Shown: positions 1 to 9,259, counted from the stretch's first letter. The stretch is 64,000 nt of DNA from Moheibacter sediminis (GCF_900176425.1 NZ_FWXS01000001.1:1-64000), one strand, 5' to 3'. Program-made: numbers and translations. The notes: a model not told the origin generated them from the letters alone.

Positions 1-196
1 CACGGCAGGATGCCGCTAAGCGATAGGTTGGTTCTCATAATCTTAGTTTTAACGAATTCCAAACTTAATTAATTATGTTAAGGAAAACAAAAAAAATAGC
101 AGATTATTGTATAAAAAATTAATTGATAAAAATACCTAAATACAGGAAATTCGGCTCCTGAGGATATTTTGGAATATTAAAAATTATATGAATTCA
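1..196. other. AT-rich left-edge intergenic stretch with a small hairpin
   Basis: No gene is visible here. Positions 3-15 form a short GC-rich hairpin (CGGCA, loop GGA, TGCCG). It could be the tail of a dispersed intergenic element that continues beyond the left edge. The rest is AT-rich and lies downstream of the leftward lipoprotein gene; no convincing terminator was found. Confidence 0.35.
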
Positions 197-940
197 TTAA
201 GGATAAACCACTTGCCCTGTATAAAGCTGCTCAACATTTACTATTGGAGGGAAATTCTTCAAAACTAAATTTCCTGTGCTGTAAAGTGTTCCTGAAATCT
301 TTTCTGTTGGGTAAACAATCATATCATTGGTACTTCTGTGGAAGACATTTATTTTTTTTGCAATTAAATTTTGTGCTTCGAGCCTGCCATTACTTCCCCA
401 GAAATTTACGTTTAGGTTTTCTGTATTTCCTTTGATTTTAAAAACGGAAGAAACATTTTCATGGATGGTCAAATTTTGATTGTTTATTTCTAAATCAAAT
501 ACACTGGAAGGCACATCTTCGCTTAAAGTTCCCGACTCCAAAGTCAAGTCCGGGAAATGCAACATGCCTTCTGAATGAATCGAAAACTGCGAGGCCGAAT
601 AAATCTTTTCCAAAACAGGCGTCGAAACATAAACTTTTGCAATACTCACATTCCGGAACATATGACAACCGCTGTTGTCTTTTACAAATAATTCGCCGTT
701 TATAACTTCAAACGTTACGTTGCTAATTAAGTTTTTGCCTGCCGTAACCGTTACTTTTTGTTGGTCAGATTCTTTTATAATTAATTCAACTCCTTTTGAA
801 ATGTGGATTTTGGAGAAATTTTCTACCGAAATCACTTCAGTTATTTGTTCTCCCTGCTTTTTGAAACAGTCTGAGCCTTCTTCTGAATTGCACCCAGAAA
901 AACAAAATATTATCAAAAACAGAAATCCAATACCTTTCAT
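197..940 (-). CDS. DUF2807 (head GIN domain) lipoprotein
   Basis: This is a 247-residue predicted lipoprotein. The N-terminus is a short hydrophobic signal ending in a lipobox-like F-S-G-C with Cys17 as the lipidation site. Residues of about 35-235 form the repetitive beta-strand pattern of the putative auto-transporter adhesin head GIN family (DUF2807), common in Bacteroidota envelopes. The biochemical role of the family is unknown; a right-handed beta-helix-like surface or periplasmic protein is the usual expectation. It lies 16 nt downstream of the PagL-like gene on the same strand, so the two are probably co-transcribed. Confidence 0.85.
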   Translation of the reverse strand: MKGIGFLFLIIFCFSGCNSEEGSDCFKKQGEQITEVISVENFSKIHISKGVELIIKESDQQKVTVTAGKNLISNVTFEVINGELFVKDNSGCHMFRNVSIAKVYVSTPVLEKIYSASQFSIHSEGMLHFPDLTLESGTLSEDVPSSVFDLEINNQNLTIHENVSSVFKIKGNTENLNVNFWGSNGRLEAQNLIAKKINVFHRSTNDMIVYPTEKISGTLYSTGNLVLKNFPPIVNVEQLYTGQVVYP

Positions 941-956
941 AAATTTTACTTTTGCC

Positions 957-2045
957 TTATAACCTCACTCCTACCGAAAACTCCATCGCTTCTGCTTTAG
1001 AGAAATGTGTTTTCAAACTTGTTCCTGCAAAGAATTCTTTCCAGAAATAATATTTCAAACCTAATCTTTGATACAGGGCTGTATTGGCTTCGTATTCATC
1101 CAAAACATAAAAACCTAACTGTCCTTCGAAAGACAATCGGTTGATGAACAATTCATACCCGGCAAATAGTCCAATTCTGGTAGAATTCAAATCGGGATTT
1201 ATATTTAATTCAGGAAAAGCAATCGACATATACTTTATTTCATTTTTGTACATAGGAGAAATAAAAACATCTACACCAGCCTGTACTGCGCTTGATTTTG
1301 TAAACCTTTTATCCGCATAAGCCGAAATAAAATAAAATGGATATTGGCCCGTGCCGATGACACGGCTTTCCTGCACGCCGCTTCGCAATGCCAAATTAAA
1401 TTTAATCGGTTCTGTATAAGTAGAATCTTTCATTCGTAGAATGAGTTCTCTTTCATTTTTTGAATCGAGCACGTAATTAATTCCGACATTTGCCCCGACA
1501 GTATTGGTACTCGTATTGGGTGATTTCATTGTGCCATTGGAATGATGAATGAGAAACGCTCCTGCTTGTATTCCAAATCCATCGATGATGTTTTCTTTTT
1601 TGTAATTCAACATGAAATAAGAAGAGGGCATCAAATGTGTACTGTAAGCGACATTTCGGTAATTTTCTTCTTTGTCATACGGATTGGTATTGTAAGCTAC
1701 GCCCTGCCCTATTCTCAACATTAAATTTCTTTTGAGGAAATAAAAATTGTAATGCAAAAACAAACCGTACATATCACCCAGCGACTTATTTTTATTGTTT
1801 TGAAAATGAAATGAAACACCGAAATCGGGATAACTGAACCTTGACTCCCACTCTTTTTCGCCAAATGTTTTCTGATTTACCGCCACAAAAACACCTTCCG
1901 GATGGTCTGTAATCAAATGCTGAATCTTTTGGCTGTGCGGCAAAATGCTTCCATAGAAATAATTCACATCTGCTGTATATTGCTTCTGTTGTGCTAAACA
2001 AACATAAGAAATGGAAATCAGTAATATTAGAATCCTATTTTTCAT
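957..2045 (-). CDS. Acyloxyacyl hydrolase / PagL-like lipid A 3-O-deacylase
   Basis: A 362-residue outer-membrane protein with a signal peptide (about residues 1-18). It resembles the acyloxyacyl hydrolase (PagL) family, whose members remove an ester-linked acyl chain from lipid A at the outer membrane. The sequence shows alternating aromatic/hydrophobic beta-barrel strands. The HHSNG segment at residues 167-171 matches the family's catalytic His-x-Ser region. It ends in aromatic/hydrophobic strand residues, as barrels do. Members of this family in Bacteroidota are longer than Pseudomonas PagL. A TATATTTG promoter element lies 13 nt upstream, and the DUF2807 lipoprotein follows. Lipid A deacylation is inferred from family, not shown. 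Confidence 0.78.
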   Translation of the reverse strand: MKNRILILLISISYVCLAQQKQYTADVNYFYGSILPHSQKIQHLITDHPEGVFVAVNQKTFGEKEWESRFSYPDFGVSFHFQNNKNKSLGDMYGLFLHYNFYFLKRNLMLRIGQGVAYNTNPYDKEENYRNVAYSTHLMPSSYFMLNYKKENIIDGFGIQAGAFLIHHSNGTMKSPNTSTNTVGANVGINYVLDSKNERELILRMKDSTYTEPIKFNLALRSGVQESRVIGTGQYPFYFISAYADKRFTKSSAVQAGVDVFISPMYKNEIKYMSIAFPELNINPDLNSTRIGLFAGYELFINRLSFEGQLGFYVLDEYEANTALYQRLGLKYYFWKEFFAGTSLKTHFSKAEAMEFSVGVRL

Positions 2046-2058
2046 AGATTTAAGTTCC

Positions 2059-2066
2059 CAAATATA
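2059..2066 (-). promoter_or_regulatory. -7 promoter element (TATATTTG) for the PagL-like gene
   Basis: Exact match to the Bacteroidota -7 consensus TAnnTTTG on the minus strand, 13 nt before the ATG. A divergent copy serves the plus-strand gene 40 bp away. Confidence 0.6.
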
Positions 2067-2105
2067 AACAAAAGTTAAAACGTCTGCTCATTTATCAATT
2101 CTCTG

Positions 2106-2113
2106 TAAGTTTG
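2106..2113 (+). promoter_or_regulatory. -7 promoter element (TAAGTTTG) for the cystathionine gamma-synthase-like gene
   Basis: Exact TAnnTTTG match, 23 nt before the ATG at 2137. The resulting leader is too short to hold a known methionine-responsive riboswitch. Confidence 0.6.
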
Positions 2114-2136
2114 CAACGCAGACAAATTAATTCAAA

Positions 2137-3282
2137 ATGAAATTCAATACCAAAACCATACACGGAAATCAACAGCATGATCCTTCAACAGGCGCTGTGA
2201 TGACACCGATTTACCAAACTTCAACTTTCGCACAAAGCAGTCCGGGCGTACACAAAGGATACGAATATTCGCGCGCTGCGAACCCGACTAGAACGGCATT
2301 GGAAAATGCACTCGCAAGCATCGAAAACGGAACGCATGGATTTGCTTTCGGTTCAGGATTGGCTGCGACGGACAGTGTTTTGAAAATGCTCAATCCCGGT
2401 GATGAAATCATCGCCATCGATGATTTGTATGGTGGTTCGTACCGTATGTTTACGCGTATTTATGAAAAATATGGATTGAAATTCCACTTTGTGGACATGA
2501 CAAATCCTGAAAATATTTTAGATAAAATTAATTCCAACACCAAATTGATCTGGGTTGAAACACCGACCAATCCTTTGATGAAAATCGCTGACATCGAAGC
2601 GATTTGCAATTTGGTGAAAGGAAAAAATATACTGGTTGCGGTGGACAATACTTTTGCCTCTCCTTATCTGCAGCGTCCGTTGGATTTGGGTGCTGATATT
2701 GTGATGCATTCCGCTACGAAATATCTGGGCGGACATTCAGATGTGGTTGCCGGAGCATTGATTGTGAAAGATCCGGAATTGGCTGAAAAAATTCATTTCC
2801 AGTTGTTTGCCGGCGGCGGAATTTTAGGACCACAGGATTCTTATCTGGTTTTGAGAGGAATCAAAACTTTGCATGTGAGAATGCAAAGGCATTGTGAAAA
2901 CGGAAAAGCGGTTGTAGAATTTTTAGCAAATCATCCTAAAATTGACAAGGTTTTCCATCCGGGACTGACTTCTCATCCGAACCATGAAGTGGCTAAAAAG
3001 CAGATGAAAGATTTCGGGGGAATGGTAAGTTTTACCTTTAAATCGGGTAAACAGGAAGATGCAGCGAAGTTTTTGAAAAGCCTGAAAGTGTTTACACTAG
3101 CGGAAAGTTTAGGTGGTGTGGAATCTTTGGCCAACCATCCGACGACGATGACACATGCTTCTATCCCTGCTGAAAAACGCGCTGAAAAAGGAATCACAGA
3201 TGATTTGGTGCGATTGAGTGTCGGCATCGAGGACATCGAGGATTTGCTTGCAGATTTGGAAAATGCTTTGGGTCTTCTTTAA
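2137..3282 (+). CDS. Cystathionine gamma-synthase/lyase family PLP enzyme
   Basis: A 381-residue Cys/Met-metabolism PLP-dependent enzyme (fold type I), the full usual length. The internal-aldimine lysine is K195 in S-A-T-K-Y-L-G-G-H-S. D170 in the A-V-D-N-T segment is expected to contact the PLP ring nitrogen, and the Y-S-R-x-x-N-P-T substrate/PLP phosphate segment is at about 44-51. The family joins O-acylhomoserine and cysteine to cystathionine, or splits cystathionine or methionine. Sequence alone does not separate MetB, cystathionine gamma-lyase and methionine gamma-lyase. It is monocistronic: own TAnnTTTG promoter and a strong terminator directly downstream. Confidence 0.88.
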   Translation: MKFNTKTIHGNQQHDPSTGAVMTPIYQTSTFAQSSPGVHKGYEYSRAANPTRTALENALASIENGTHGFAFGSGLAATDSVLKMLNPGDEIIAIDDLYGGSYRMFTRIYEKYGLKFHFVDMTNPENILDKINSNTKLIWVETPTNPLMKIADIEAICNLVKGKNILVAVDNTFASPYLQRPLDLGADIVMHSATKYLGGHSDVVAGALIVKDPELAEKIHFQLFAGGGILGPQDSYLVLRGIKTLHVRMQRHCENGKAVVEFLANHPKIDKVFHPGLTSHPNHEVAKKQMKDFGGMVSFTFKSGKQEDAAKFLKSLKVFTLAESLGGVESLANHPTTMTHASIPAEKRAEKGITDDLVRLSVGIEDIEDLLADLENALGLL

Positions 3283-3308
3283 ATAAATTTAAAATAGAAA
3301 TAATCAGG

Positions 3309-3340
3309 GAGACGGATAATTATCCGTCTCTAGTTTTTTA
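3309..3340 (+). terminator. Intrinsic terminator after the PLP enzyme gene
   Basis: Perfect 11-bp inverted repeat (GAGACGGATAA at 3309-3319 and its complement at 3320-3330) followed by a run of T (3334-3339), 26 nt after the stop codon. Confidence 0.85.
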
Positions 3341-3365
3341 TAACAAATTGAAATTATTATAACGC

Positions 3366-3477
3366 TTTGCGCCCGGGATGAAGGCATTTCCTTCGGCAGT
3401 TCGCTTCACTCGTGTGTCTGAGCTCTTCCCGTTTTTCTCGGGAAAACGAGTGCCGCCAGCCCGATAAGGCGCCCAAA
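3366..3477. repeat. GC-richer, multi-stem structured intergenic element
   Basis: About 112 bp between convergent genes that can fold into nested stems. The outer stem pairs 3366-3373 (TTTGCGCC) with 3468-3477 (two-base bulge). GGG 3375-3377 can pair with CCC 3460-3462. There is a hairpin GAAGG/CCTTC at 3380-3384/3390-3394. A second arm pairs CACTCGT 3407-3413 with ACGAGTG 3446-3452, and encloses TTCCCG/CGGGAA at 3426-3431/3439-3444. Base composition stands out from the AT-rich surroundings. It looks like a dispersed REP/MITE-like intergenic repeat or a structured RNA. Only one copy is in this window, so repetition is not shown here. Confidence 0.5.
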
Positions 3478-3479
3478 TT

Positions 3480-4454
3480 TTAATCTTGTTTAATCTCTGC
3501 TAAATTGTAAGATTCTTCGATGAACTGAACCAATCTTATTGCGTGGTGACCGTCTAGCACGGAGCTGCGGTTCTCAGCAATGGCTTCCACGATTTCGGCG
3601 ATGGCTTTGGGGTGGAAGTTTTTGACGGTGGTGGAAAGGTTTTTCTCAGAACAAACTACGTTTTTGAGGTTGCTGTATTTGAGTTCATTGAGGTATTGGT
3701 CTCCGATTTTGAGGGTTCCTTTTTCGGCAATGATGACGATGCTGCTTTCGTAATTGGTTTCGTATGTGGAGGTCGTGAAAATCATATTTCCTGCTGCTTC
3801 ATTGGCTTTAAAATCGAGTTTTCCGCTGTCGGCAAACTCGGTAATCCCTTGGTGGTTGAAATTGTAAAAAGATGAATTGGTACAAGTTACCTCATCGAAC
3901 CAATAATTTACAATATCTATAAAATGGGAAAACTGCGTGAATAGAACTCCGCCGTCCATTTCGTTGGTGCCGTGCCACTCGCGGGTTTTATAATAGTTCT
4001 TGTTACGGTTCCAGTAACATTGGATGTTGACCATATAGATTTCTCCCAAACAATTGTTTTCCAAAAGTTGTTTCACATAAGAAACGGGCGGGGAGAATCG
4101 CAGCTGCATAGAAGAAAAAACGCGAAGTCCTTTGCTTTCTGCAACGGTCAGGATTTCCTGTGCTCGATCCGTGGTAAGCGCCATGGGCTTTTCTATCAGC
4201 ACATGTTTTCCTGCATTTAAGCAGCGAACGGCGTGTTCGCGATGAAGTCCGTTGGGTGTTGCGATGATGACTACGTCGGTTTCGGTGTCTTCTGTAAGAA
4301 AGCTTTCTAAAGTGGTATAGGTTTTCACGTCTAAATCTTCGTCCTGAAGATTCATATCGATGATGGATATGAGTTCCGCTCCTATTGTTTCTTCTATTGC
4401 CTGTCTGTGAACTTTGCCGATGTGTCCGTAGCCTAATAGGGAAAATTTAAGCAT
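3480..4454 (-). CDS. Gfo/Idh/MocA family sugar oxidoreductase
   Basis: A 324-residue NAD(P)-dependent oxidoreductase. The N-terminal Rossmann fold carries G-Y-G-H-I-G at residues 8-13. The family's E-K-P motif is at 88-90 (the lysine is catalytic in characterised members), followed by the alpha/beta C-terminal domain. Members oxidise or reduce sugars and nucleotide sugars, for example in making amino-uronic acids for O-antigen. The gene overlaps the upstream Wzz-like gene by 8 nt and is surely co-transcribed with it, so a role in surface polysaccharide sugar synthesis is likely. The substrate cannot be read from sequence. Confidence 0.85.
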   Translation of the reverse strand: MLKFSLLGYGHIGKVHRQAIEETIGAELISIIDMNLQDEDLDVKTYTTLESFLTEDTETDVVIIATPNGLHREHAVRCLNAGKHVLIEKPMALTTDRAQEILTVAESKGLRVFSSMQLRFSPPVSYVKQLLENNCLGEIYMVNIQCYWNRNKNYYKTREWHGTNEMDGGVLFTQFSHFIDIVNYWFDEVTCTNSSFYNFNHQGITEFADSGKLDFKANEAAGNMIFTTSTYETNYESSIVIIAEKGTLKIGDQYLNELKYSNLKNVVCSEKNLSTTVKNFHPKAIAEIVEAIAENRSSVLDGHHAIRLVQFIEESYNLAEIKQD

Positions 4455-5496
4455 TTGGATTTCTTCTTCTTTGAGAATAAATATCTAGGTATTTGTTGAA
4501 TTGAATAGCTAAAATAACGATTGATGCTAAAACGAATCCGATAAGTGCATATTTCAATACCGGATTGTGAATAACGGACTCATCTTTGGAAATTCTTAAA
4601 TTAGAAATCACGGTGATTCCTCTTTCTGCTTCGGATTTCATGCGCTGGATACCAAAAAGTCTTTTTGTGAGTTTCTCTGAATGGTATAATAATTCACCTT
4701 CTACGTTTCCTCTGGAAGCTGTATTTACCAATACTTGTTCGGATGTTGCAGGATTTGTGTTTTTAGCTGCAGTTGCTCTATTGAACATTAAACTGTCAAT
4801 CGCATTTAAATCAGTTTGAACTTCTTTTTCCAAAACAGTTAAAGCTTTATATTTTGCTTGCTGTTCATTTTTTATAGAAGAAAGATTATTAAAATAATTG
4901 ATGAACTTTTCTTGAATTTCACGGGCATTTACATCTCCACTTGTGGAAATTACAATTTTCTGCAAAGGATAATCGACTTTGTCAATATTATTTTTAAACC
5001 CTTTTATATCATAATTTTGATAGTATAACGTATCTGTTTCATAGCCTCTAATAGTTGCAGTCTCAATTTGTTGGAAATAGTTTTGAATCTCGTCTTCTAA
5101 TTTTGGTATAGGAGATATCGTCAGAGATCCTATTTTGGTATTTGTCAATCCAATTTCTTTCACTGCTTGATTGTTGGTAGCACCATTATTTACCTCTACT
5201 GCATAAGAATAAAGTTCATAATTTCCTATAGGATTGGTTCTGACAACCATCTCATATTTTTTATGGTCGTTTGAAGCCATTGCCGGTTCAATGAATTTTC
5301 CATAAACAATACCTAAGACAACAAGTCCTACAACTATAATCCAGTATTTTTTGAGAAGTAATATAAAATCGATAAATACTTCGACAATTCTCCATAATCC
5401 TAAGAAAAAAGATTTTACTCCGTTTTTGAAATAATTCAATAACCTGATCAAATCTACTTCCTCCTGATTATTGTTTTTATTAAATTCCTGACTCAT
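4447..5496 (-). CDS. Wzz-like polysaccharide chain-length determinant protein
   Basis: A 349-residue inner-membrane protein with the Wzz/PCP-1 topology. It has a cytoplasmic N-terminus, a transmembrane segment at about 51-68, a long periplasmic region rich in helix, and a second transmembrane segment at about 317-333 with a short basic tail. Proteins of this type set the chain length of O-antigen or capsule made by the Wzx/Wzy route. There is no C-terminal tyrosine-kinase domain. The polymerase, flippase and glycosyltransferases are not in this window, so the pair 4447-5496 and 3480-4454 is a small detached piece or edge of a polysaccharide locus. Confidence 0.75.
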   Translation of the reverse strand: MSQEFNKNNNQEEVDLIRLLNYFKNGVKSFFLGLWRIVEVFIDFILLLKKYWIIVVGLVVLGIVYGKFIEPAMASNDHKKYEMVVRTNPIGNYELYSYAVEVNNGATNNQAVKEIGLTNTKIGSLTISPIPKLEDEIQNYFQQIETATIRGYETDTLYYQNYDIKGFKNNIDKVDYPLQKIVISTSGDVNAREIQEKFINYFNNLSSIKNEQQAKYKALTVLEKEVQTDLNAIDSLMFNRATAAKNTNPATSEQVLVNTASRGNVEGELLYHSEKLTKRLFGIQRMKSEAERGITVISNLRISKDESVIHNPVLKYALIGFVLASIVILAIQFNKYLDIYSQRRRNPNA

Positions 5497-5591
5497 TTTT
5501 TAGTAAAATTTGGGTAAATATAACTTATATAATTTATTGGGTAAAATCATTAGCAACTGTAAACAGTCAGATTTTAAGCGGTACAAATTTA

Positions 5592-5599
5592 TATATTTG
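5592..5599 (+). promoter_or_regulatory. -7 promoter element (TATATTTG) for the MMPL fusion gene
   Basis: Exact TAnnTTTG match, 24 nt before the proposed TTG start at 5624. It supports transcription starting close to that codon. Confidence 0.55.
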
Positions 5600-5623
5600 C
5601 TTTGATTTATAGCTGATTTAGGT

Positions 5624-8600
5624 TTGATACTTTTTTTTCTTTCGATTTATATATTTTTTAAAACACGAAAACTTCCTTTTTTTGTGGGAGTTATTGTGGT
5701 TTTTGGACTGCTTGGCTATTGGGCTTCGCGTATCAGTTTCGAGGAAGATATTTCGAAATTAATTCCCTCTGCTGAGGATTCACAACAAATCAATAAAGTA
5801 CTCCAAAACACCAATTTCGCAGACAAAATTATCGTCAATGTTTCAACTTCAGATTCGATTCATCCAGGGGAATTACAAAATTACGCTGATGAACTCGATA
5901 GTCTGCTGCAAAAAGATTCGGCATACATTGGAAAACTCCAATCCAAGTTTGAGGACGATCAAATGTTCGACTTGCTGGATTTCGTTTCAGCTCATCTCCC
6001 CCTCTATCTCGAAGATTCGGATTACACAAAAATTGATTCTCTTTTACAGCCTGATTTGATCAAACAGAAAGTTGGAGATTCTTATCATTCCATCGTTTCT
6101 CCGTCGGGAATGATTACGACAGAAATGATCCGTTCAGATCCATTTGGCATTTCTTTTTTGGCTTTGAATAAATTCCGAAGATTGCAGTCTGGTGATAATT
6201 TCAGTTTGAAAGATGGTTATTTAATCCATGAAAACGGGAAAAATCTTTTCGTTTTCGTTTCTCCCAAAGCCAAAGCCAATGAAACGTCGCAAAATGCTTT
6301 TTTGGTTGAATCTTTAAATTCAAATATAAATTTCCTGAATTCAAAATACAAAAATGTCAAAGCCGAATATTTTGGTGCGACGCCCGTTTCTGTTGCCAAT
6401 GCGAAACAAATCAAAAACGATATAATCCTCACGCTAAGTATTTCCTTGGTTTTGCTTTTTGCGCTGTTCATTTATTTTTACCGAAAATTCAGCATTCCGT
6501 TTATCATTTTGATTCCGGCGATTTTTGGAAGTTTATTGGGAATTGTCATTTTGTACCTCATCAAAGGAACAATTTCGGCAATTTCAATCGGAATAGGATC
6601 GGTTTTATTGGGATTGACGTTAGATTATTCGCTCCACATTTTGAGCCATTACCGAAGCACAGGCGACATCAAAAAACTTTTTCAAAGCACCACCAAACCT
6701 CTGATTGTCTGCGCAGTTTTTACGGCTGCTGATTTTTTGTGTCTGCTTTTTCTGCATTCCGATGTGTTGAAAGATTTGGGCGTTTTCGCAGCGGTGAGCG
6801 TTTTGGGAGCGGCGTTTTTTGCATTGATTTTTGTTCCGCAGGTTTATTCACCGAAGAATTCAATTGAATTCAAACAAAACACCATCATCGACAAACTTTC
6901 CCGATATGATTTCAGTAAAAACAAATGGTTCTTGGGAATTTCTGTTTTGTTGATTCTCATCAGCTTATTTACCTATAAAAATGTGGGATTTGAAAATGAT
7001 TTGAACAAATTGAATTTCTTTCCGAAAGATTTAAAAACTGCCGAAAATAATTTGGATAAATTAAATAATTATTCATCCAAATCTATTTATATAGCGGCTT
7101 ATGGAAAAGATTACGAAGCCGCTTCCAAAGCCAATTCTGAATTATTTGAAAACTTAAAAAATTTAGAATCAAACAAAGAAATTCTGACTTTTAATTCGAT
7201 TGGTGGAATTGCACTTTCGGAAGAAAAACAAATAGAAAAAATCAAACAATGGGATGAATTCTGGACGCCTGAAAAAATTGAATCCCTTCAAAATCAAATG
7301 ATTTCTGAAGGAAAAAAGTTTGGATTTAAGGAAAATACATTTCAACCATTTTTTGCGAAATTGAATGAAACTTATTCTTCTGAAAATTTAAGCCAAAATG
7401 AACTTTTGAAAAATCTATTTTTGGATGAATTTGTTTCAAACGAAAAAGATTTCACAACGATTACTTCGATTATCAAAACGGAAAACCCAAACACAGAAAA
7501 ACTTATCAATGAGCTTTCAGCAAAAAATGAAAACGTTTTGGTCATTGATCGAAAACATTTGTCTGAAACATTTCTTTCCAATCTGGAAGCGGATTTCAAC
7601 AAATTATTTTTCATTTCTTCGATTGTTATTTTTGTTATTTTGATGTTATTTTTCCGTTCGTTGGAATTAACCCTCATCACAAACATCCCGATTTTTGTCG
7701 GCTGGCTCGTCACGCTCGGAATGATGGGACTTTTCGGGTTAAATTTCAATGCGTTTAATATCATCATCACGACTTTGATTTTTGGACTGGGTGTTGATTA
7801 TTCGATTTTCGTCACGCGCGGACTGATTGAAAAATACACGTATGGAACCGATGAAATGGCGGCATTCCGATCCGGAATTTTGATGTCGGCTTTGGCGACG
7901 ATTTTGTGTTTTGGTGTATTGGTTTTTGCGAAACATCCTGCGATTTATTCGATTTCCTGGATTCCGATTATCGGACTTTGTGTTGTAGTTTTGATGTCAT
8001 TTACCATCCAACCATGGCTGTTCAATTTTTTCATTCAAAAACCTCAGGAAAAAGGAAATACGCCGCGAACTATTTTTAATATCATCATGACTTTCGGAAC
8101 TTTTGGATATTTCTTTGTGGCAGGATTTTTATTAAATATTCTCGCCCAAATTCTTCTGCCAATCGCCCCAGTCAGCAAAAAGAAAAAATTTAAATTTTTC
8201 CATAAAACGGTTCATTTGTATTTCAAAACTTTGATTCATGGAACGCCATTTGTGAAAATTAAAATCATTGGAAAAGAAAATTTAAACTTTGACAGACCGC
8301 GAATTATCATCGCCAATCATACTTCACAGCTCGACACACCTACTTTGGGAATGATTCATCCGAAATCGATTTTTATGGTCAATAACCGTGTTCTGAATTC
8401 AAAATTCTTCGGAAAAGCTATTCAAATGGCTGGATTTTATTCGGTTTCTGATAATTATGAAGAAGGCTTAGATGGTTTGCGCGAAAAAATTCGGCAGGGT
8501 TATTCGATCATCATTTTTCCAGAAGGAACGCGCTCCAGAACCTCTGCCATTCAGCGTTTTCACAAGGGTGCATTTTTCCTGGCGAATGAACTAAACTTAG

Positions 8601-9259
8601 AAATTTTACCCGTTTTGGTATGTGGAAATGCAGATTTGCTTCCGAAAAATGACAATGTTTTGAAATCGGGTAAATTAACAATCGAATACCTTCCTTTGAT
8701 CAAACCTGATGATGAGAATTTTGGGAAAACGCATTCGGAACGAACTAAAAAAATCAGCACATATTTCAAAGAAAAATTCATTGAATTGAAAAGAGTTGAT
8801 GAAGATGAAAATTATTTCAAAAACAAACTGAGATTCAATTATTTATATAAACCAAGATACATTCAGAAAGAATTCAATGCTGAATTTAATTTAAACAAAA
8901 AAACCTATCATAAACTATTGAATTTAATTCCTGTAAAAGGAAAAATTCTGCACTTGGGTTGTGGTTATGGTGTTTTGGATTTCCTTTTGGTTTATGATTC
9001 TGCGCGTAGAAGTGTTGTCGCTTGGGATGCCGATGCTGAAAAAATAACAATCGCTCAAAATACCTTTACAGTCAATAGATTTCCGGTTGTGTTCACGGAA
9101 AATTTACCCGAAGAATTGAATAATTTTGAATTTGTAATTCTTCAAAATTCAGATGAATTGACAAGATTTGAAAATTTGGTTAATTTAGAGGATTGGCAAA
9201 ATATTTTTGAGGAAAATGAATTAAGGATTTTCAGGAAAAAAAATGCAGGAAGAATTTGA
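5624..9259 (+). CDS. Trifunctional MMPL transporter / lysophospholipid acyltransferase / SAM methyltransferase fusion
   Basis: A 1211-residue three-domain protein. Residues of about 1-840 are an MMPL/RND-type lipid transporter: two blocks of transmembrane helices, each after an N-terminal helix and a periplasmic domain, with conserved aspartates in G-L-T-L-D-Y-S and G-L-G-V-D-Y-S. Residues of about 870-1070 are a PlsC-type acyltransferase, with NHTSQLD (H899, D904) and FPEGTR (965-970). The last ~150 residues have a SAM-binding motif L-G-C-G-Y-G (1111-1116) in a methyltransferase fold that seems short. The start is a TTG; an in-frame TGA at 5603-5605 excludes starts further upstream. It overlaps the FAD oxidoreductase gene by 17 nt. 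Equivalent proteins occur in flavobacterial aryl-polyene/flexirubin clusters. Acylation, methylation and export of a lipid are inferred. Confidence 0.85.
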   Translation: MILFFLSIYIFFKTRKLPFFVGVIVVFGLLGYWASRISFEEDISKLIPSAEDSQQINKVLQNTNFADKIIVNVSTSDSIHPGELQNYADELDSLLQKDSAYIGKLQSKFEDDQMFDLLDFVSAHLPLYLEDSDYTKIDSLLQPDLIKQKVGDSYHSIVSPSGMITTEMIRSDPFGISFLALNKFRRLQSGDNFSLKDGYLIHENGKNLFVFVSPKAKANETSQNAFLVESLNSNINFLNSKYKNVKAEYFGATPVSVANAKQIKNDIILTLSISLVLLFALFIYFYRKFSIPFIILIPAIFGSLLGIVILYLIKGTISAISIGIGSVLLGLTLDYSLHILSHYRSTGDIKKLFQSTTKPLIVCAVFTAADFLCLLFLHSDVLKDLGVFAAVSVLGAAFFALIFVPQVYSPKNSIEFKQNTIIDKLSRYDFSKNKWFLGISVLLILISLFTYKNVGFENDLNKLNFFPKDLKTAENNLDKLNNYSSKSIYIAAYGKDYEAASKANSELFENLKNLESNKEILTFNSIGGIALSEEKQIEKIKQWDEFWTPEKIESLQNQMISEGKKFGFKENTFQPFFAKLNETYSSENLSQNELLKNLFLDEFVSNEKDFTTITSIIKTENPNTEKLINELSAKNENVLVIDRKHLSETFLSNLEADFNKLFFISSIVIFVILMLFFRSLELTLITNIPIFVGWLVTLGMMGLFGLNFNAFNIIITTLIFGLGVDYSIFVTRGLIEKYTYGTDEMAAFRSGILMSALATILCFGVLVFAKHPAIYSISWIPIIGLCVVVLMSFTIQPWLFNFFIQKPQEKGNTPRTIFNIIMTFGTFGYFFVAGFLLNILAQILLPIAPVSKKKKFKFFHKTVHLYFKTLIHGTPFVKIKIIGKENLNFDRPRIIIANHTSQLDTPTLGMIHPKSIFMVNNRVLNSKFFGKAIQMAGFYSVSDNYEEGLDGLREKIRQGYSIIIFPEGTRSRTSAIQRFHKGAFFLANELNLEILPVLVCGNADLLPKNDNVLKSGKLTIEYLPLIKPDDENFGKTHSERTKKISTYFKEKFIELKRVDEDENYFKNKLRFNYLYKPRYIQKEFNAEFNLNKKTYHKLLNLIPVKGKILHLGCGYGVLDFLLVYDSARRSVVAWDADAEKITIAQNTFTVNRFPVVFTENLPEELNNFEFVILQNSDELTRFENLVNLEDWQNIFEENELRIFRKKNAGRI

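Noticed and set aside
2114-2136. Possible SAM or methionine riboswitch before the cystathionine gamma-synthase-like gene
   Set aside because: The leader after the promoter is only 23 nt, too short for any known SAM riboswitch.
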